DNA from: Hyposmocoma kahamanoa
Taxonomy: Eukaryota; Arthropoda; Insecta; Lepidoptera; Cosmopterigidae
DNA length: 64,000 nt
Direction: 5' to 3'
Assembly (NCBI RefSeq): GCF_003589595.1
Contig: NW_020653750.1
Location: forward strand, 1,652,451-1,716,450
Numbering within the stretch: the stretch's first letter is position 1; every line of letters starts with the position of its first letter. Shown here one piece after another: positions 1 to 10,948 of this stretch. The position numbers and the translations under genes are program-made. The notes under the pieces were generated by a model. It searched no databases. It was given only the letters and a program-made list of their open reading frames with translations, and was not told the origin of the DNA.

Positions 1-522
1 ACGTCCAGATGTTCTCCAAACTCGAGTACGTCTTGTATCCGGTCTCATACCGAAGCGGGATTCATCCGAAAAGCACACATAGCGCCAGTCTTCTTCCTCC
101 CAGTTTCTGTGTTCGCGAGCCCATCGTAAACGGGTCCTGCGATTGCAGGGTACAATAGGTGGAACTCTGAGCGGCCTTCGGGATCGCAGACCCACTTCAC
201 GTAAACGATTTCGGATTGTTTGATCGCTTATTAGCAAGCCTGAGGAGCTGTGGAGCCTCGTAACCAACATCATGGCGGTCATGGTACGATTCTGTCGAGC
301 AGTATTTTGGATATACCGGTCCTGTCTGCGAGTCGTGATGCGAGATCGTCCTCCATGTCGCTCGGCCACGCTGCCCGTCATGCGATAGCGCGTCCAGAGG
401 CGACTTATGACGCTCTGTGTAGTGTTAAGAGTGAAAGCCACAGCACGTTGCCTGGAACCAGCTTCCCACATTCCGACGGCTCGCATCATCACTTCTCGGG
501 TTAAATGATGTCGTCTCTCCAT
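1..522 (-). CDS. Tc1-like transposase, family A, N-terminal 174 codons (partial)
   Basis: DDE-type transposase that would bind the element ends and cut and rejoin them at TA sites. The frame starts at ATG 522-520 and is open for 174 codons to the window edge. Residues about 5-65 form a paired-like helix-turn-helix (LTREVMMRAVGMWEAGSRQR then SVISRLW.RYR), followed by a basic GGRSRITTRR stretch and a second helix-turn-helix region. The first catalytic Asp is in FSDESRF at about codon 153. Relative to copy 2 it keeps three extra residues (RTR after APCNR/VPCNR) and reads Cys (codon 75-73) where copy 2 has a TGA stop. The missing second half should hold the second Asp and the Glu. Seen: open frame and motifs. 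Inferred: it may belong to an intact gene. Confidence 0.9.
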   Translation of the reverse strand, partial: MERRHHLTREVMMRAVGMWEAGSRQRAVAFTLNTTQSVISRLWTRYRMTGSVAERHGGRSRITTRRQDRYIQNTARQNRTMTAMMLVTRLHSSSGLLISDQTIRNRLREVGLRSRRPLRVPPIVPCNRRTRLRWAREHRNWEEEDWRYVCFSDESRFGMRPDTRRTRVWRTSGR

Positions 523-773
523 AATAATGTAAATTGTTTCGATTCCGATGCAGATATTGTAATGATTTTGTCAAAACGCTATAACTCATTTTTATACAAA
601 ACCACATTGACAATCGATTTTCTTCTTATTATCGAATTTTAAACAATATTCCTTATTTAAATGTTAAAACTCACTAAAAAGTATCAATAGCAATAGAAAA
701 AAGTTAACATAATTAACCCTAATTGCAGCAATACTCTTAAACGTACTTGATCCCTAGACACTTTTGAAGTGTG
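1..773 (-). mobile_element. Tc1-like element, family A, copy 1 (5-prime half; runs off window)
   Basis: The 5-prime part of a Tc1/mariner-superfamily DNA transposon on the minus strand, cut by the window start. Its outer end carries a roughly 29-bp terminal inverted repeat at 745-773 (core CTAGGGATCAAGT read inwards), followed by a TA dinucleotide at 774-775, the target site of this superfamily. The sequence is nearly the same as the reverse complement of 61121-61890, which is copy 2 of the family in the opposite orientation. The transposase start lies about 250 bp inside the terminus. The 3-prime half, including the other inverted repeat, is outside the window. Confidence 0.93.
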
Positions 774-775
774 TA

Positions 776-2076
776 GTTCATTTGCATTACTAGACATTCT
801 GCTGCTTTGCTCAGACCCGCTGCTTTTGATTATTAAACTTAAAACATAATATCTTAAATGGTTGTATGATTCGCAGCTACTGTCGTATTCACCGGTCACC
901 GTGCACTGGACATCGTACTCAAAAACTGAAAAATCGTTCAACGAAAAATTACATGCCCTTATTAATTTACTAATTTTTGCCCGTGAGTCACAGGGCGCAG
1001 CCGCCACAACTCAAATTATTTTGAAAAGACATACATAACACCATTGCATGTATGTGTTCTTTATTTTATATTTGTAACATTTTTCAAATTTATAATTATT
1101 TTCACATCCTTTATTCAAAGCTTCTTATGTAGGAAGTATAAAATATGTAATAAATAGTTAAAGTAACATGTCCTACGTGCCTACATACTATAACATGGTC
1201 GATAAGGATATAGCGATGTAAAACAAACGCTTGCAGCTAATAAATTCCGAATGTCAATAATTTGTTTTGGTATTTGCAGTTAATTCATTCGTATTTTTGT
1301 TATAACATTTTTATTTACTGACTATTAATTTATCACTGGTTCATTGTTCAACGAATATCTTTTAAAAGCATAACGTCAATCGTCGCCGTTATTAAGCGAT
1401 TTAGGTAGTTCTTTATATTGAAGTTAACCACTATTTCCACTGAATAGCACTCATTTTTTTTTGTGTTTATACGATTTAAATGGTCTCAAATTAGGACAAC
1501 TCGCTATGCTATGAGTAACAGAGCGACAAAATTCAGTCTGCGAACTACTCAGAATACGAAACCAGATCTCTTTCCTGCACATATCTTACACGTACACAAG
1601 AGCAAGACAACGTCACTCAACTGGTGACACCTAGCGGACGAAGAAAACACTCTCTTCCGCCTGTTAAAATTTCGCCATTGCATGCCATGGCCGCGCGCTC
1701 AACTGCCTCTGCTAATTATAGTTATAAATTTTAGAAAAAATATACTGAACCGAAACCTAAAGTGAACAAAGTGAACGTTTTGGTGACCTTGTAAAACATT
1801 AAGAATTGGCGAGACATGGCACCGAAATCGCTCAACTCACCGGCAGAACGGTCACGCGGTTGGTTTCGAGGGGTATTGTACTCCCTGCTTACACCTACTC
1901 TTATTTGTGCCCACAGACCAGTGTTTGTGCCAATCAATTAAACTTATTTTAATCATAATACAAGGGAAAAGTATCAGTTGGCCGGCTTGGGCTACCCGAA
2001 ACTGGAATCGCGCCACCCCGTAACGTATGTCATTTTGGTGACATGGAGAGAAAGATCCTTCTATATATTATAAAAG
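776..2076. other. AT-rich intergenic sequence, nothing recognised
   Basis: About 1.3 kb without a coding signal. The short open frames have no recognisable motif or codon bias, and I see no repeat shared with the rest of the window. Confidence 0.6.
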
Positions 2077-2084
2077 GTCGACAT

Positions 2085-2369
2085 CATTGACTTACAATTA
2101 TATGGACGTCGGGTCCGCGCTAAAAAGTGTCCGAACTTATAGGGCGTTAAAATCGTATACAGAGCGTCATTCACGCTTTAGTCTTCGTTTGTTCGACTGA
2201 CAGCGAAGCAAGCAAAATTAGACAGTACTGCTATGACATTACAATTTAAATTCAACGTTTTAGCTTTTTCATATTCCTTTACATGTCACTACGTTTAAAT
2301 AGGTTTACTTGGGACATTTTTTTGTGGTTTTTGTATTAGACCCGTCGTCCATTTATTTGTAAGTCAATG
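2085..2369. mobile_element. hAT-type MITE, copy 1 (285 bp)
   Basis: Non-autonomous DNA transposon. The ends are inverted repeats beginning CATTGACTTACAA and continuing with ATGGACG.CGGGTC. The flanks carry a perfect 8-bp target duplication, GTCGACAT, at 2077-2084 and 2370-2377; 8 bp is the hallmark of the hAT superfamily. No coding capacity. A shorter, clearly homologous copy in the same orientation lies at 63320-63544 with its own, different 8-bp duplication. Confidence 0.93.
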
Positions 2370-2377
2370 GTCGACAT

Positions 2378-4349
2378 GTCTTATCTTACTTAAGTTAGTT
2401 ATTTTTGGGTGCCTTAGAAAAATAACGCATTTTATTGATAGTTTCATATCAAAGAACTCACAAGTGAGGCAAAAATCAAATTCATGTAGGCGTAAGCAAC
2501 TTGTATTTACGCTCGTCGGCACGCACACAAATATACAAATAATGATGTCATGGGATAACATTTCCCGCAAAAGTGGGGAAATTGTATCTTGCTTAACTCA
2601 TCATTAAGTTAATAAATACTATCCAATTTTTATTTAATTCATATATGAACAAAAACTTAAAAGCAAGTTTAAGTACGACTATCAAATTTGACTTCAGTTC
2701 ATGAAAATTTGGATATATAAATAGCCTGATATTATCTGTGGATAAAAACATGAAAGTACATGATAACAATTAAGAACCTGAACCTGAAAGTAATTTATAC
2801 ACGACTTTGGAGAACTGACGATGACCTTTTTAGTCAGTGTTAGTTCCCTGAAATAAGTATATATAATTTTTTTAAATGAGTCCTGTATGATGAACAAGAA
2901 TAATGATTTTCACATGAAACTAATGAGGTCAAATGTTAAATATATTATATAAAAATAGCTAACGTAAATTCGTTGTCACGGCGGTGTATATTTGTAGAAA
3001 ATCTGCAACAGTCGCGATATTGACTATTCACAAACAAGTACGTAATATAATGATTTTGAAACAGAATAACAAAATGGAGAGAAAAAAAATCCGTTACTTT
3101 GCAACATTTTCGTATCTTGTTGCAACGAAATTATTTTTCTGTTTTAGTGAATATTTATATAAAAATACAAGTTGCAACGGGTTACTTCCTTGTGGAATAT
3201 GGTGTTAGTATCTATTTTATGTTTGTCTGATATATTTTTACACTCATTCACCGCACATTTCGTCAAGTTAACCTTGAGCACTGACGGCCCGCCCGCTCGT
3301 GTAGGCCCATTGGGAGCGCTTCAATTTCCTTATTTAGCGTGTGCGGACTGGGATTCTATGCGTTATTATTTTAAGTTGGGTGCTCGCTTACGGTAATGCT
3401 AAAGCATCACCGTAAGCGAGCATTTTAAATGCGACTAGAAAGGAAAAAGTCGTGATTTGGTCGGCTCTACTGGCATAAAAATAAATTTAGCCGCTCGGCT
3501 GTTTCCAAGTTATAAGGGTGTTTTACTATTCACGCTGGTATAACCGTACTCTGTTCTTCAATCTAGAGAATCAAATCACCTACATTGGATCTGAATGCGC
3601 TCAAAAAAGTTGCGATTTAGTCGGTGCTAGTCGTAAATTACGAAAATCCTGTTTAATAAATACATAATATTATTATTTTATAGACAAAAACACGAAAAAA
3701 TAAGAGAACGTCAATCATGACATGAGTTTTAATTTAACTTCCAAAGTCCAGAGTGTCACGTTTGATGTGATCCTAACAAACTACGTCCGTATGTAGGTAA
3801 CGCAAAAAAATTTGAGAAACTAGAAAAGTAGATTTATTTGTGATCTGTAAACTTTTTTCTAGAAACTTAAATTTTAAACTACTTTCCATCAAAATAAGTA
3901 AGCCCCCCTTGTTTGGTTCGCATTTTATAATATTTTTAAGTGTTGTGGAACACAAATGCAAAGTCATTCTATAGAAGTTATAATTCAGTTTAATTACTGA
4001 AGACGTTTTACTTATGGACACATTGTACACTTATCAGAATAGATACAAAGTAACCAGGACAAAGTAAACCGATAAACCTTAAGTATACCAGTAATTACTC
4101 TTAGTTCTAAAAGGTTATATTTCGTCGAGAATAAAGCTTAGAGATCTATACGTAGCTACTTAAGAAGAGTCTATCTATTAAAGTGTCAAAGAAAACGTTT
4201 ATACCTGTGTGAACCCAAATAGGCGTGGCATCCGGTAAGGAGAGGGTGTTACTGCATATCATACAATAAAAATAGGCTACGTAGATACGTTAAAAATACA
4301 TATTCACAAAAGCCTCTGAAATGTGAAGATTCGCTAAGTAAATCCAAAA
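2378..4349. other. Intergenic, no gene seen
   Basis: AT-rich sequence with only short meaningless open frames. Its one clear structure is the inverted repeat at 3381-3422, listed separately. Confidence 0.6.
3381..3422. repeat. Near-perfect hairpin (14-bp stem plus inner 5-bp stem)
   Basis: Arms TGCTCGCTTACGGT (3381-3394) and its exact complement (3409-3422). The 14-nt spacer itself contains ATGCT/AGCAT, so the structure folds almost to its centre. No target duplication or second copy seen in the window. Confidence 0.85.
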
Positions 4350-5160
4350 GTGAATTACATGATCCTTACGGCTGGGAACTCAGCTGTTCTCCAGACTATT
4401 TTCCAAGACCTGCACGAGGCTTCGCTAACTACCGGCCTTGAGATTAACACGTCCAAAACCAAGATCATACTCAACAGCCCCTTACGGCTGGGTACTCCGC
4501 TGATCTCCAGACTATGCTCCAAGACTTGCATGAGGCTTCGGCCTATCTATAACTATCGGCCTTGAGATGAACAAGTCCAAAACCAAGATAATGTCCAACC
4601 GTCCGGGCCCAGAACCCATCTCACCACATATTGGTTAGGAACACTCAGTAGTTAACGTTTATCTTAGACTCTGTTTATCTTTTGGCTGAGCTTCCCAAGC
4701 CAAGGACAAGGATTCAGTTGGGATGGGCTGCCTTCGTAAAACTGGAGGATGTCTTTAAGTCCCCCAAAGCCTGACAACTAAAGTTTATAACCAATGCGTT
4801 CCGCCCATACTCACTTATTTCGCCGAGAGCTCAAAAGGAAATGGAGCTCGCCATCATCGGCATTTCCCTCGTCTACCGTATACCCGACGTGGAGATAAGA
4901 CAGCGCACAAAAATGTTAGGCGTCGGTTTGCGGATCGCGAGCCTGAATTGGAGATGGGCAGGACACGTTTATTGGCGGGACGACGACTTATGGATCAAGG
5001 AGGTCACTGAGTGGTACCCGGCAGGAGAGAGTCGTCCTCCATAGAGACCACTTGTTATATGATAGGGCGATGTCGTCAGGGTGATCGAAAAACTGTGGAT
5101 GACATTCGCACAGGACCGAATGAGCTGGCGGACAAAGAAGGAGATCTAAAGCCAGCTGTG
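4350..5160 (+). pseudogene. RTE-group LINE reverse transcriptase remnant with internal duplication
   Basis: Decayed C-terminal part of an RTE/BovB-like non-LTR reverse transcriptase. The first part reads LQTIFQDLHEASLTTGLEIN then TSKTKI, the palm/thumb border of this group. Further on, around 4840-5040, it reads EMELAIIGISLVYRIPDVEI and RWAGHVYWRDD, the conserved C-terminal tail (usual form MLG.SL.DRI.N..IR then W.WAGH..R). Frames are broken by several stops and shifts. Positions 4364-4478 and 4480-4597 are two diverged tandem copies of the same RT segment. A second RTE tail lies at 16591-16975 on the minus strand. Confidence 0.8.
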
Positions 5161-5279
5161 GTTGTTAGCTGAGATGATGATCTCAATTATCTGTATATGA
5201 CACCTTGAATAAACATGATAACAATATTGTACTTAGATTTACATTATAATACGAACACATTTGGTAACTATAATTAATA

Positions 5280-6829
5280 CACTCCCGGACACAACTTTCG
5301 CGCCACCTTGAATTTTTATTTTGAAAGACCTAGAATGTAAAAATATTGTTTTATTAAAGAATAAGTTTTTATGCAGTTTTAATGCTGGCAGGTTCCCCCG
5401 TTATTATGGTGTGTCGTTGTTCCAAATTTGAATTTACGAATTTGAAAAACGGAGAAAAGTTGTGATTCGTCATTGTTTTTAAAGAAATAAGGGAGCGTAA
5501 GGTGCAAGTCAAAACGAAATAATTTCAATATTTTTTTATTTAATTGTTTTATTTAACAATAAAGCAGTATTACATTGTTTTTCCTCTAAATTTAACCGAT
5601 ATTCTCGAAGGAATTATGAACACTGTGCCTAAAGTAGTCGCACAAGCTGTGGCACCTTTGCAGTCTGGACTTAGTCAGCGTAATGTAAATATACAACTGC
5701 ATTTCAGTCGTTTCACTGTTGAAAGGTTATAACCGTCGGTACTTAGAGACTGGCAGCTATGTATGTTCTGACTTCAGTACAGATCCAAGAACAGCTTCGA
5801 GACTTTCTGGAGTGGCTGTTAGCGTTAGAACTGTGAGAAGGAGACTTAAGGAACGTGGTCTAACTCCACATAAGCCAGCGAATGGGCCCAAATTGACACG
5901 AGCTCATCGAATGGCGCGACTCCAATTTGCACGAGAACATTTGCTTTGGACTCCACGTCGTAAGGTACTCTTCACTGATGAAACTAAGATTATGGTTTAT
6001 GGTAATGATGGAAGAAACAAGGTCTACCGAAGACAAGGAGAGCGTTTTGTGCAGTGTTGCATTGAAGAGAAAGTGAGCTGTGGCGGGGGTTCATGGACAG
6101 TCTGGGGTGAATATCCACCGAAGGCAAAACTGCGCTAGAGGTTGTGACGGGGCCGCGGCAGCCACCATTAAATGCCGACAGATACATTCGCCAGTGCCTC
6201 GAAATTCATGTAATGCCATATGCTGGCTTTCTAGGCCATGATTTTATTCTCATGCATGACAACGCAAGAGCGCAAACTGCAAGAGTCGTCACGGAATACC
6301 TTCATGACGTCGGTATTACTACCATGCAATGGCCAGCACGAAGCCCGGATATGAACCCAATAGAACATTTATGGGACGAACTAAAGAGGCGCGTTCGAGC
6401 TCACCACCCAGCCCCGCAAACCTTACCGGCGTAGAAAGTTGCCATTGAAGAAGAATGGCAGAACTTTGCACAGCACTTTATATTGACGTTAATTAATTCT
6501 ATGCCAAATCGCATGGCGGCCGTTGTCAACGCTCTTGGAGGCAACGCAAGTTACTGAATAGACAATTTTTTCCGATAAGCCACTGTTTTCTTTAAAATTT
6601 GTTTACTAGAGTTTCATTTGACAACGGTGAATTCAAGACTTGTGACACTTAAACTCGTTTTTCTCTGGTTTCACATAATCAAAATTTCAACAAGGACATA
6701 CGGAAATGACGCTTAGTAAACCAGCTTAAAAATTGCATTAATAGTTTTTGATCAATCAAACATATTTTTTAAGCTTAGGGCATTTAATACTAAAAATGCA
6801 AGGTGGCTCGAAATATGAGTCCGGGAGTG
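5280..6829 (+). mobile_element. Tc1-like element, family B, full length (1550 bp)
   Basis: Complete DNA transposon with inverted repeats of roughly 37 bp. The left end starts CACTCCCGGACACAACTTTC and the right end closes with the complement of CACTCCCGGACTCATATTTC. It is flanked by TA at 5278-5279 and 6830-6831. One degenerate transposase gene lies inside (5616-6557). The termini are also found on a 233-bp derivative at 22001-22233. Confidence 0.93.
5616..6557 (+). pseudogene. Tc1-like transposase, family B, frameshifted
   Basis: Transposase of the DD34E Tc1 type. ATG 5616 opens an N-terminal helix-turn-helix segment (QAVAPLQSGLSQRNVNIQLH). A frameshift near 5710 joins it to RRYLETGSY and then SVRTVRRRLKERGLTPHKPA. 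Part of the region between the two DNA-binding helices appears deleted. The first Asp is in LFTDETK. A second frameshift lies near 6108, just after SWTVWG. The second Asp is in MHDNARAQTARVV and the Glu in SPDMNPIEHLW, with 34 residues between them. A TAG at 6432-6434 interrupts the C-terminus, which ends at TGA 6555-6557. At least three disabling changes, so no active protein is expected. Confidence 0.92.
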
Positions 6830-6831
6830 TA

Positions 6832-7211
6832 TATAGCGAAATATAGGTTCATAGAGATCGTTGTAAGTAAAAATTAAAAGTGATTTTAACTCAAAGTTGG
6901 AATAAATTTAAATGAAAAGGAAAAAAATTAACTGAAACTTGACCGTAGATTATAAATTCAACAATTTATTTTATTTTACTGAATATTATTAAACTTCACG
7001 ATTACTCCATGACATTTAATAAATAATATTTAGTGAATAATAATTATTAATCATAAAATGCTTTTCATGATTGACTAAACATGAAAGAATTTTGACGGAC
7101 TTATAAAATTTAAATATTAATTAAAGTCGAAAGGACTTTAATTAATATTTCGAATCAATCGAAAATCAAAATAAACCGTACAAATACATATTTCAACTTA
7201 ATTACTAAATC
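6832..7211. other. AT-rich spacer with hairpin
   Basis: Very AT-rich, no gene. Contains the inverted repeat at 7112-7150. Confidence 0.6.
7112..7150. repeat. Perfect 17-bp hairpin, 5-nt loop
   Basis: Arms AAATATTAATTAAAGTC (7112-7128) and its exact complement (7134-7150) around the loop GAAAG. No target duplication found. Confidence 0.85.
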
Positions 7212-7998
7212 AAACAGCGAAAATCTCTTATAAACCTTTTAATTCGTCAAATTATAGAAAGAAAGAAAATAAATTTATTATCAAATCGTTTCATTAAAAG
7301 TCTTATTACTTTATGAGAGTCGTCATTCTATTGCAAATATGTGGTTTCTAAAGCCATAAAATAACCTGCAATACATTCAATAAAATATCATTAAACAAAA
7401 TTATCTATGTAGCACAAAGTTGCCAAGCACACCGCTCACCCAATGGATTAGCTATAGATTACTCATTTCTACTGTAATTATGGTATGGTTCCACATATTT
7501 TTAAACTTTTAATGCATACTAAATTTCGATATTAAATTTATAATATGTTTGTTATACATATTTATATGTTTGTTCTACGTTTTACATAATTGCCATTATC
7601 TTCCATAGCTCATTGCAGGGAATCGATTTCATGAAGGAATGTAGTTACGACACATGTCGACCATGAAGTGACAATACGTAAATAAAACTTTACGTGTTCT
7701 TACTTTTATACTTAATAAAGCTTTTACGCAAATTTGATTTTTATAAGAATTAATAAGAATACCCGGGTAATGTGTCGGGGTATTCTTATCAATTCTTGGG
7801 CACCATTGGGTACTTGGGAACTTTACTCTTCATAAATAACTTTGTTTAATAATAATTTAATGAATATGTTAAAAGTTATTTTATGGCTGTAGAAAGCACG
7901 TCTTTGCAATAGAATGAACACTCTCATAAAGTAATAAGATGTTTAATAAAACGATTTGATGATTTGATTAAAAGATTTATAAGAGTTTTTCGCTGTTT
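7212..7998. mobile_element. Long-inverted-repeat (foldback-like) element, about 790 bp
   Basis: The left arm (about 7212-7446) and right arm (about 7801-7998) are imperfect reverse complements over some 200 bp, from the outer AAACAGCGAAAA to the inner TCACCCAATGG/CCAATGGTG. The left arm has an extra stretch of about 35 nt. The central part holds another hairpin (about 7746-7797, arms of about 20 bp with one mismatch near CCCGGG). No open frame. Exact ends and target duplication cannot be fixed by eye. Confidence 0.75.
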
Positions 7999-8019
7999 TT
8001 GACTTTCGCCCCAACTATT

Positions 8020-9255
8020 ATTTTTATTTTTTTATTTTTATTTTATTTATTAGGTTCACCAACGTTGTGTACAATATTACTTATATTCGATATACATATA
8101 TTATTTTATAATCTAATTGCCACAAACACTTAAAGGTAAACACAACATGCACTGACTAAAAGCTAACAATGTCTAATAAAAACTAAAAACTAACAGTGTC
8201 TAAATAAAGTAAACAATAAAGATCACAATATGGAGCACAATATACTGAAGGTCACTTATTTGGTACAGTCGAGTAAGTGGGAAATTTTCTTCCGAATCTT
8301 GAGAGGTGAATCGTGGTGAATGTCAATGCTATCACTGAAACCATTCACCGTTCTACTCAACCTTGCGACGGGTGAGTTTGAGCCAAATACAGTTTTACGA
8401 GGTGGGACACTTAATGGACTAATTTTGTTACGCGGATATCTAAAGGGAACACGCAATTTGAATTTTTGAAGCAAATGAGAGCAATCCACTTCATGACGAA
8501 ATATTTTTGACACAAATGACATATCCAAAAGAGTTCTACGTTTCTCCAAAGACATCACATTGAAATGTGATAAACGACGCTGGTACGAGGAGAGTTTTTT
8601 CTTGGAGATTCCACATGAGTACATTAAGTGCCAAACAAATCTTTTTTGAATGCGTTCTAAACGTAAGGAGTGTGTTGCGTAGTGTGGTCTCCAAACAACA
8701 CTGCAGTACTCCAAGATACTGCGTACTAAGCTATTATATAACATAATTTTGGGTTTACAGCTTCGAAAACTTTTAATGTTTCGCAGTACAAATCCCAACA
8801 TACGCGAGGCCCTACTTACAACATTATCAATATGCGGAACAAAAGTTAATTTGTTGTCAAATATAACACCTAAACCTCGAATTTCATCCAATACCTGTAT
8901 CAAAATGTCGTTTATGTGATATTTGTAAAGAACCATGTTATGCATTCTACCAAACCTTACTACAAAGCATTTACTAGCGTTTAAGGTCATACCATTCTCA
9001 CTACACCAAGCAACCACTTCATCCAACTCACTCTGAAGCAAAACTGAATCCTCAACGGTATCAATCACTCTGCAAAACTTTAGATCATCTGCATATAAAT
9101 ACGGTTTTGAGTATCTAATCTGTGAGGAATGTCATTTATGAAAATATTGAATAATACCGGGCCTAAATGAGAGCCCTGCGGTACACCTGATGTGACATTG
9201 ATCGATTGTGAATTGAAACCATTAAGGACAATGTGAGAACTGCGATTATCCAGGT
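8020..9255 (-). pseudogene. 5-prime-truncated non-LTR retrotransposon (Jockey/CR1-like), RT C-terminal half
   Basis: Minus-strand LINE fragment. Near 9180-9130 it encodes [22 protein letters not shown] motif B and following. Around 9105 a frameshift precedes YADDLKF, the catalytic YADD box. The open frame 9068-8256 (270 residues) then runs through the thumb and C-terminal domain (SILEYCSVVWRPHYATHSLR, with flanking LERIQKRF). The polymerase fingers, endonuclease and ORF1 are missing, as expected from incomplete reverse transcription. After the stop comes a 3-prime UTR of about 200 bp ending in an A-rich tail, seen on the plus strand as repeated TTTTTA/TTTA at 8020-8052. Exact clade not settled by eye. 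Confidence 0.85.
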
Positions 9256-9558
9256 ATTATACGGAAAACAGTACAAACATTATCCATTGTTTTTTTTTTG
9301 CCAAACCAAAATTTTTGCAGTATTAGTAGATGTACAGTCGAATCCCTAAGACCAGTCCCCCTAGGTTGATTTGTATTTATGTAATGTAATTAAAGATCAA
9401 TTTGGCTAAAAATGTTTCTTTAAATATCATTCATTAATGATACAATATGGAATACCAATAATATATATGAAAATGAATTTCACGGCTCACAGGTGAAACT
9501 AACTTTGTTTAACACATTTCTTCACATTGATCCACTTAGAACCAAATCAACAGTAAAG
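9256..9558. other. Spacer, nothing recognised
   Basis: About 300 bp of AT-rich sequence between the truncated LINE and the Harbinger-like piece. No motif seen. Confidence 0.5.
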
Positions 9559-10045
9559 GCCGGGATTTCACTATACGAGTGCTCTCAGACAGAGAGCATT
9601 CGTAAGAGCTAGATCGTATAGGAGTCCACTCGGATTCGGATTACACCTTACAAGTTCGTCAGCGTCCAAGTAGCATTTGTTTCAAGGGACAATCAAGATG
9701 ATGACGACTGCTCTGCTGCTGCGGGTTATAGGAGTTGTAGCAGATATGTTAATGGCAGAAGTACAAACTCATGAAAGGGAAAAACATAGCAAGGGAAAAA
9801 ATTGGACCAGAAAATGGATTTTAGGACGCGACCAACTGAGTGCTTCAAATAAATTTATTCGAGAAGTGGAAGAGAAAGATAAAAACACGTTTAAAACCTG
9901 CATCAACATCCGAGAGCGAAGGGTGGGGACAGGTATCTTAGGACAAAGACCATGTATGTACGTAAATGATTGCCATTTTTGGAATGATATTTTAAGGAAT
10001 CAAATAAATATGGGGATGATTCTTGTTTCGATATGGCAACACTGA
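9559..10045 (+). pseudogene. PIF/Harbinger transposase N-terminal fragment (open frame 9698-10045)
   Basis: ATG 9698 opens a frame of 115 residues ending at TGA 10043-10045. Its middle (WTRKWILGRDQLSASNKFIR, followed by an acidic EVEEKDKNTF stretch) resembles the start of PIF/Harbinger nucleases, whose usual form is W.R.W..RR...GA...L..EL..ED...F. Only the first quarter or so of a typical transposase is present. After about residue 75 the match fades, and no DDE domain follows. Upstream, 9559-9600 (TTTCACTATACGAGTGCTCT) may be the element's left end, but I find no matching right end. Probably a truncated relic; the open frame could be chance or a retained fragment. Confidence 0.5.
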
Positions 10046-10314
10046 CACTCACATGCTTCACTTCACAATATGTGCGCGGTTGTTATTGAGCTACAAATTT
10101 GTTTGTTTCTGGTTAGTGTCACAGTTATACTTGTATTATATAATTTGTAGTTTGTGTTGTATTATTATGCTCTTTCGAATTTGAAATTATCGACGTTGAA
10201 AGTCGTTTATATGGAAGTTACTGTGTGTGACCAAATTTGTATAAAGTGTGTGTTCTAAAATAAATTGAGTAATATCAGTTACAGTTTTGCCCTTCTTGTC
10301 ATATTTAACTCATG

Positions 10315-10535
10315 ACCATTTCGGTAACTTTCGATATATCGGCACCTAAAGTTTTCTTTGCTAGTAACAAATGTCAATTACGTTGATTTTCCTTAACAAT
10401 AAAATTGAAACCAAATAAGATATAACAAAATCGATTAAAGGGGGTTGAAGATCTCGTTTCGCTGATTCCAGATTTGTTAATAATTCAATTTCACTAAAAA
10501 TGCCTGTTACGTTAGTTTTGATAAGGAGTTTTACA
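10315..10535 (+). repeat. Dispersed repeat family 1, copy 1
   Basis: About 200 bp similar in the same orientation to 48237-48430. Shared landmarks are GAAGATCTCGTTTCGCTGAT, CCAGATTTGTTAA and TTACGTTAGTTTTGATAA. No coding capacity or clear termini. Confidence 0.75.
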
Positions 10536-10617
10536 CTTCATCGTCGCTATATTACATATCGAAATTTATCTTGTAAAGAAGTCACTTTATTAGTCCAAGA
10601 GTACCTGGCAGTTATTA

Positions 10618-10910
10618 ACCGACTTCAAAAAAAGGAGGAGGTTCTCAATTCGTCGGATTTTTTTTCTATGTATGTAACGAGATAGTTTGTAAACCGATTT
10701 TGATGATTCTTTTTATTGGAAAGAACCTCAAGAGGGTACCTCAGTGGTGGTCTCATTTTAATTTGAAGAAAATATTCCACAGGGTGGCAATCTAGGGAAT
10801 GAATCCGGTTTCGCACACTTTCAATAAAACTTGCCAAATACATGGATGTAATTAATTCCACGAAAGTTTGAGGTGGGATTTTTTAGTACTGTGCACTGAG
10901 ATTATGTCTA
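10618..10910 (+). repeat. Dispersed repeat family 2 ('GGAGGAGGTTCTCAATT'), copy 1
   Basis: Begins AACCGACTTCAAAAAAAGGA and ends near AGTACTGTGCACTGAGATTA. Reverse-complement homologues lie at 50474-50765 and 60765-61077. I associate repeats with this start with lepidopteran genomes. The element class cannot be settled here: no inverted repeats, no tRNA head, no poly-A. Confidence 0.85.
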
Positions 10911-10948
10911 TCATCATCTTGTGCATGTTATCATTATGTCATATTGTG

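Noticed and set aside
250..504. 84-codon plus-strand frame, also present as 61390-61644 on the minus strand
   Set aside because: It is the antisense shadow of the Tc1-like transposase in both copies.
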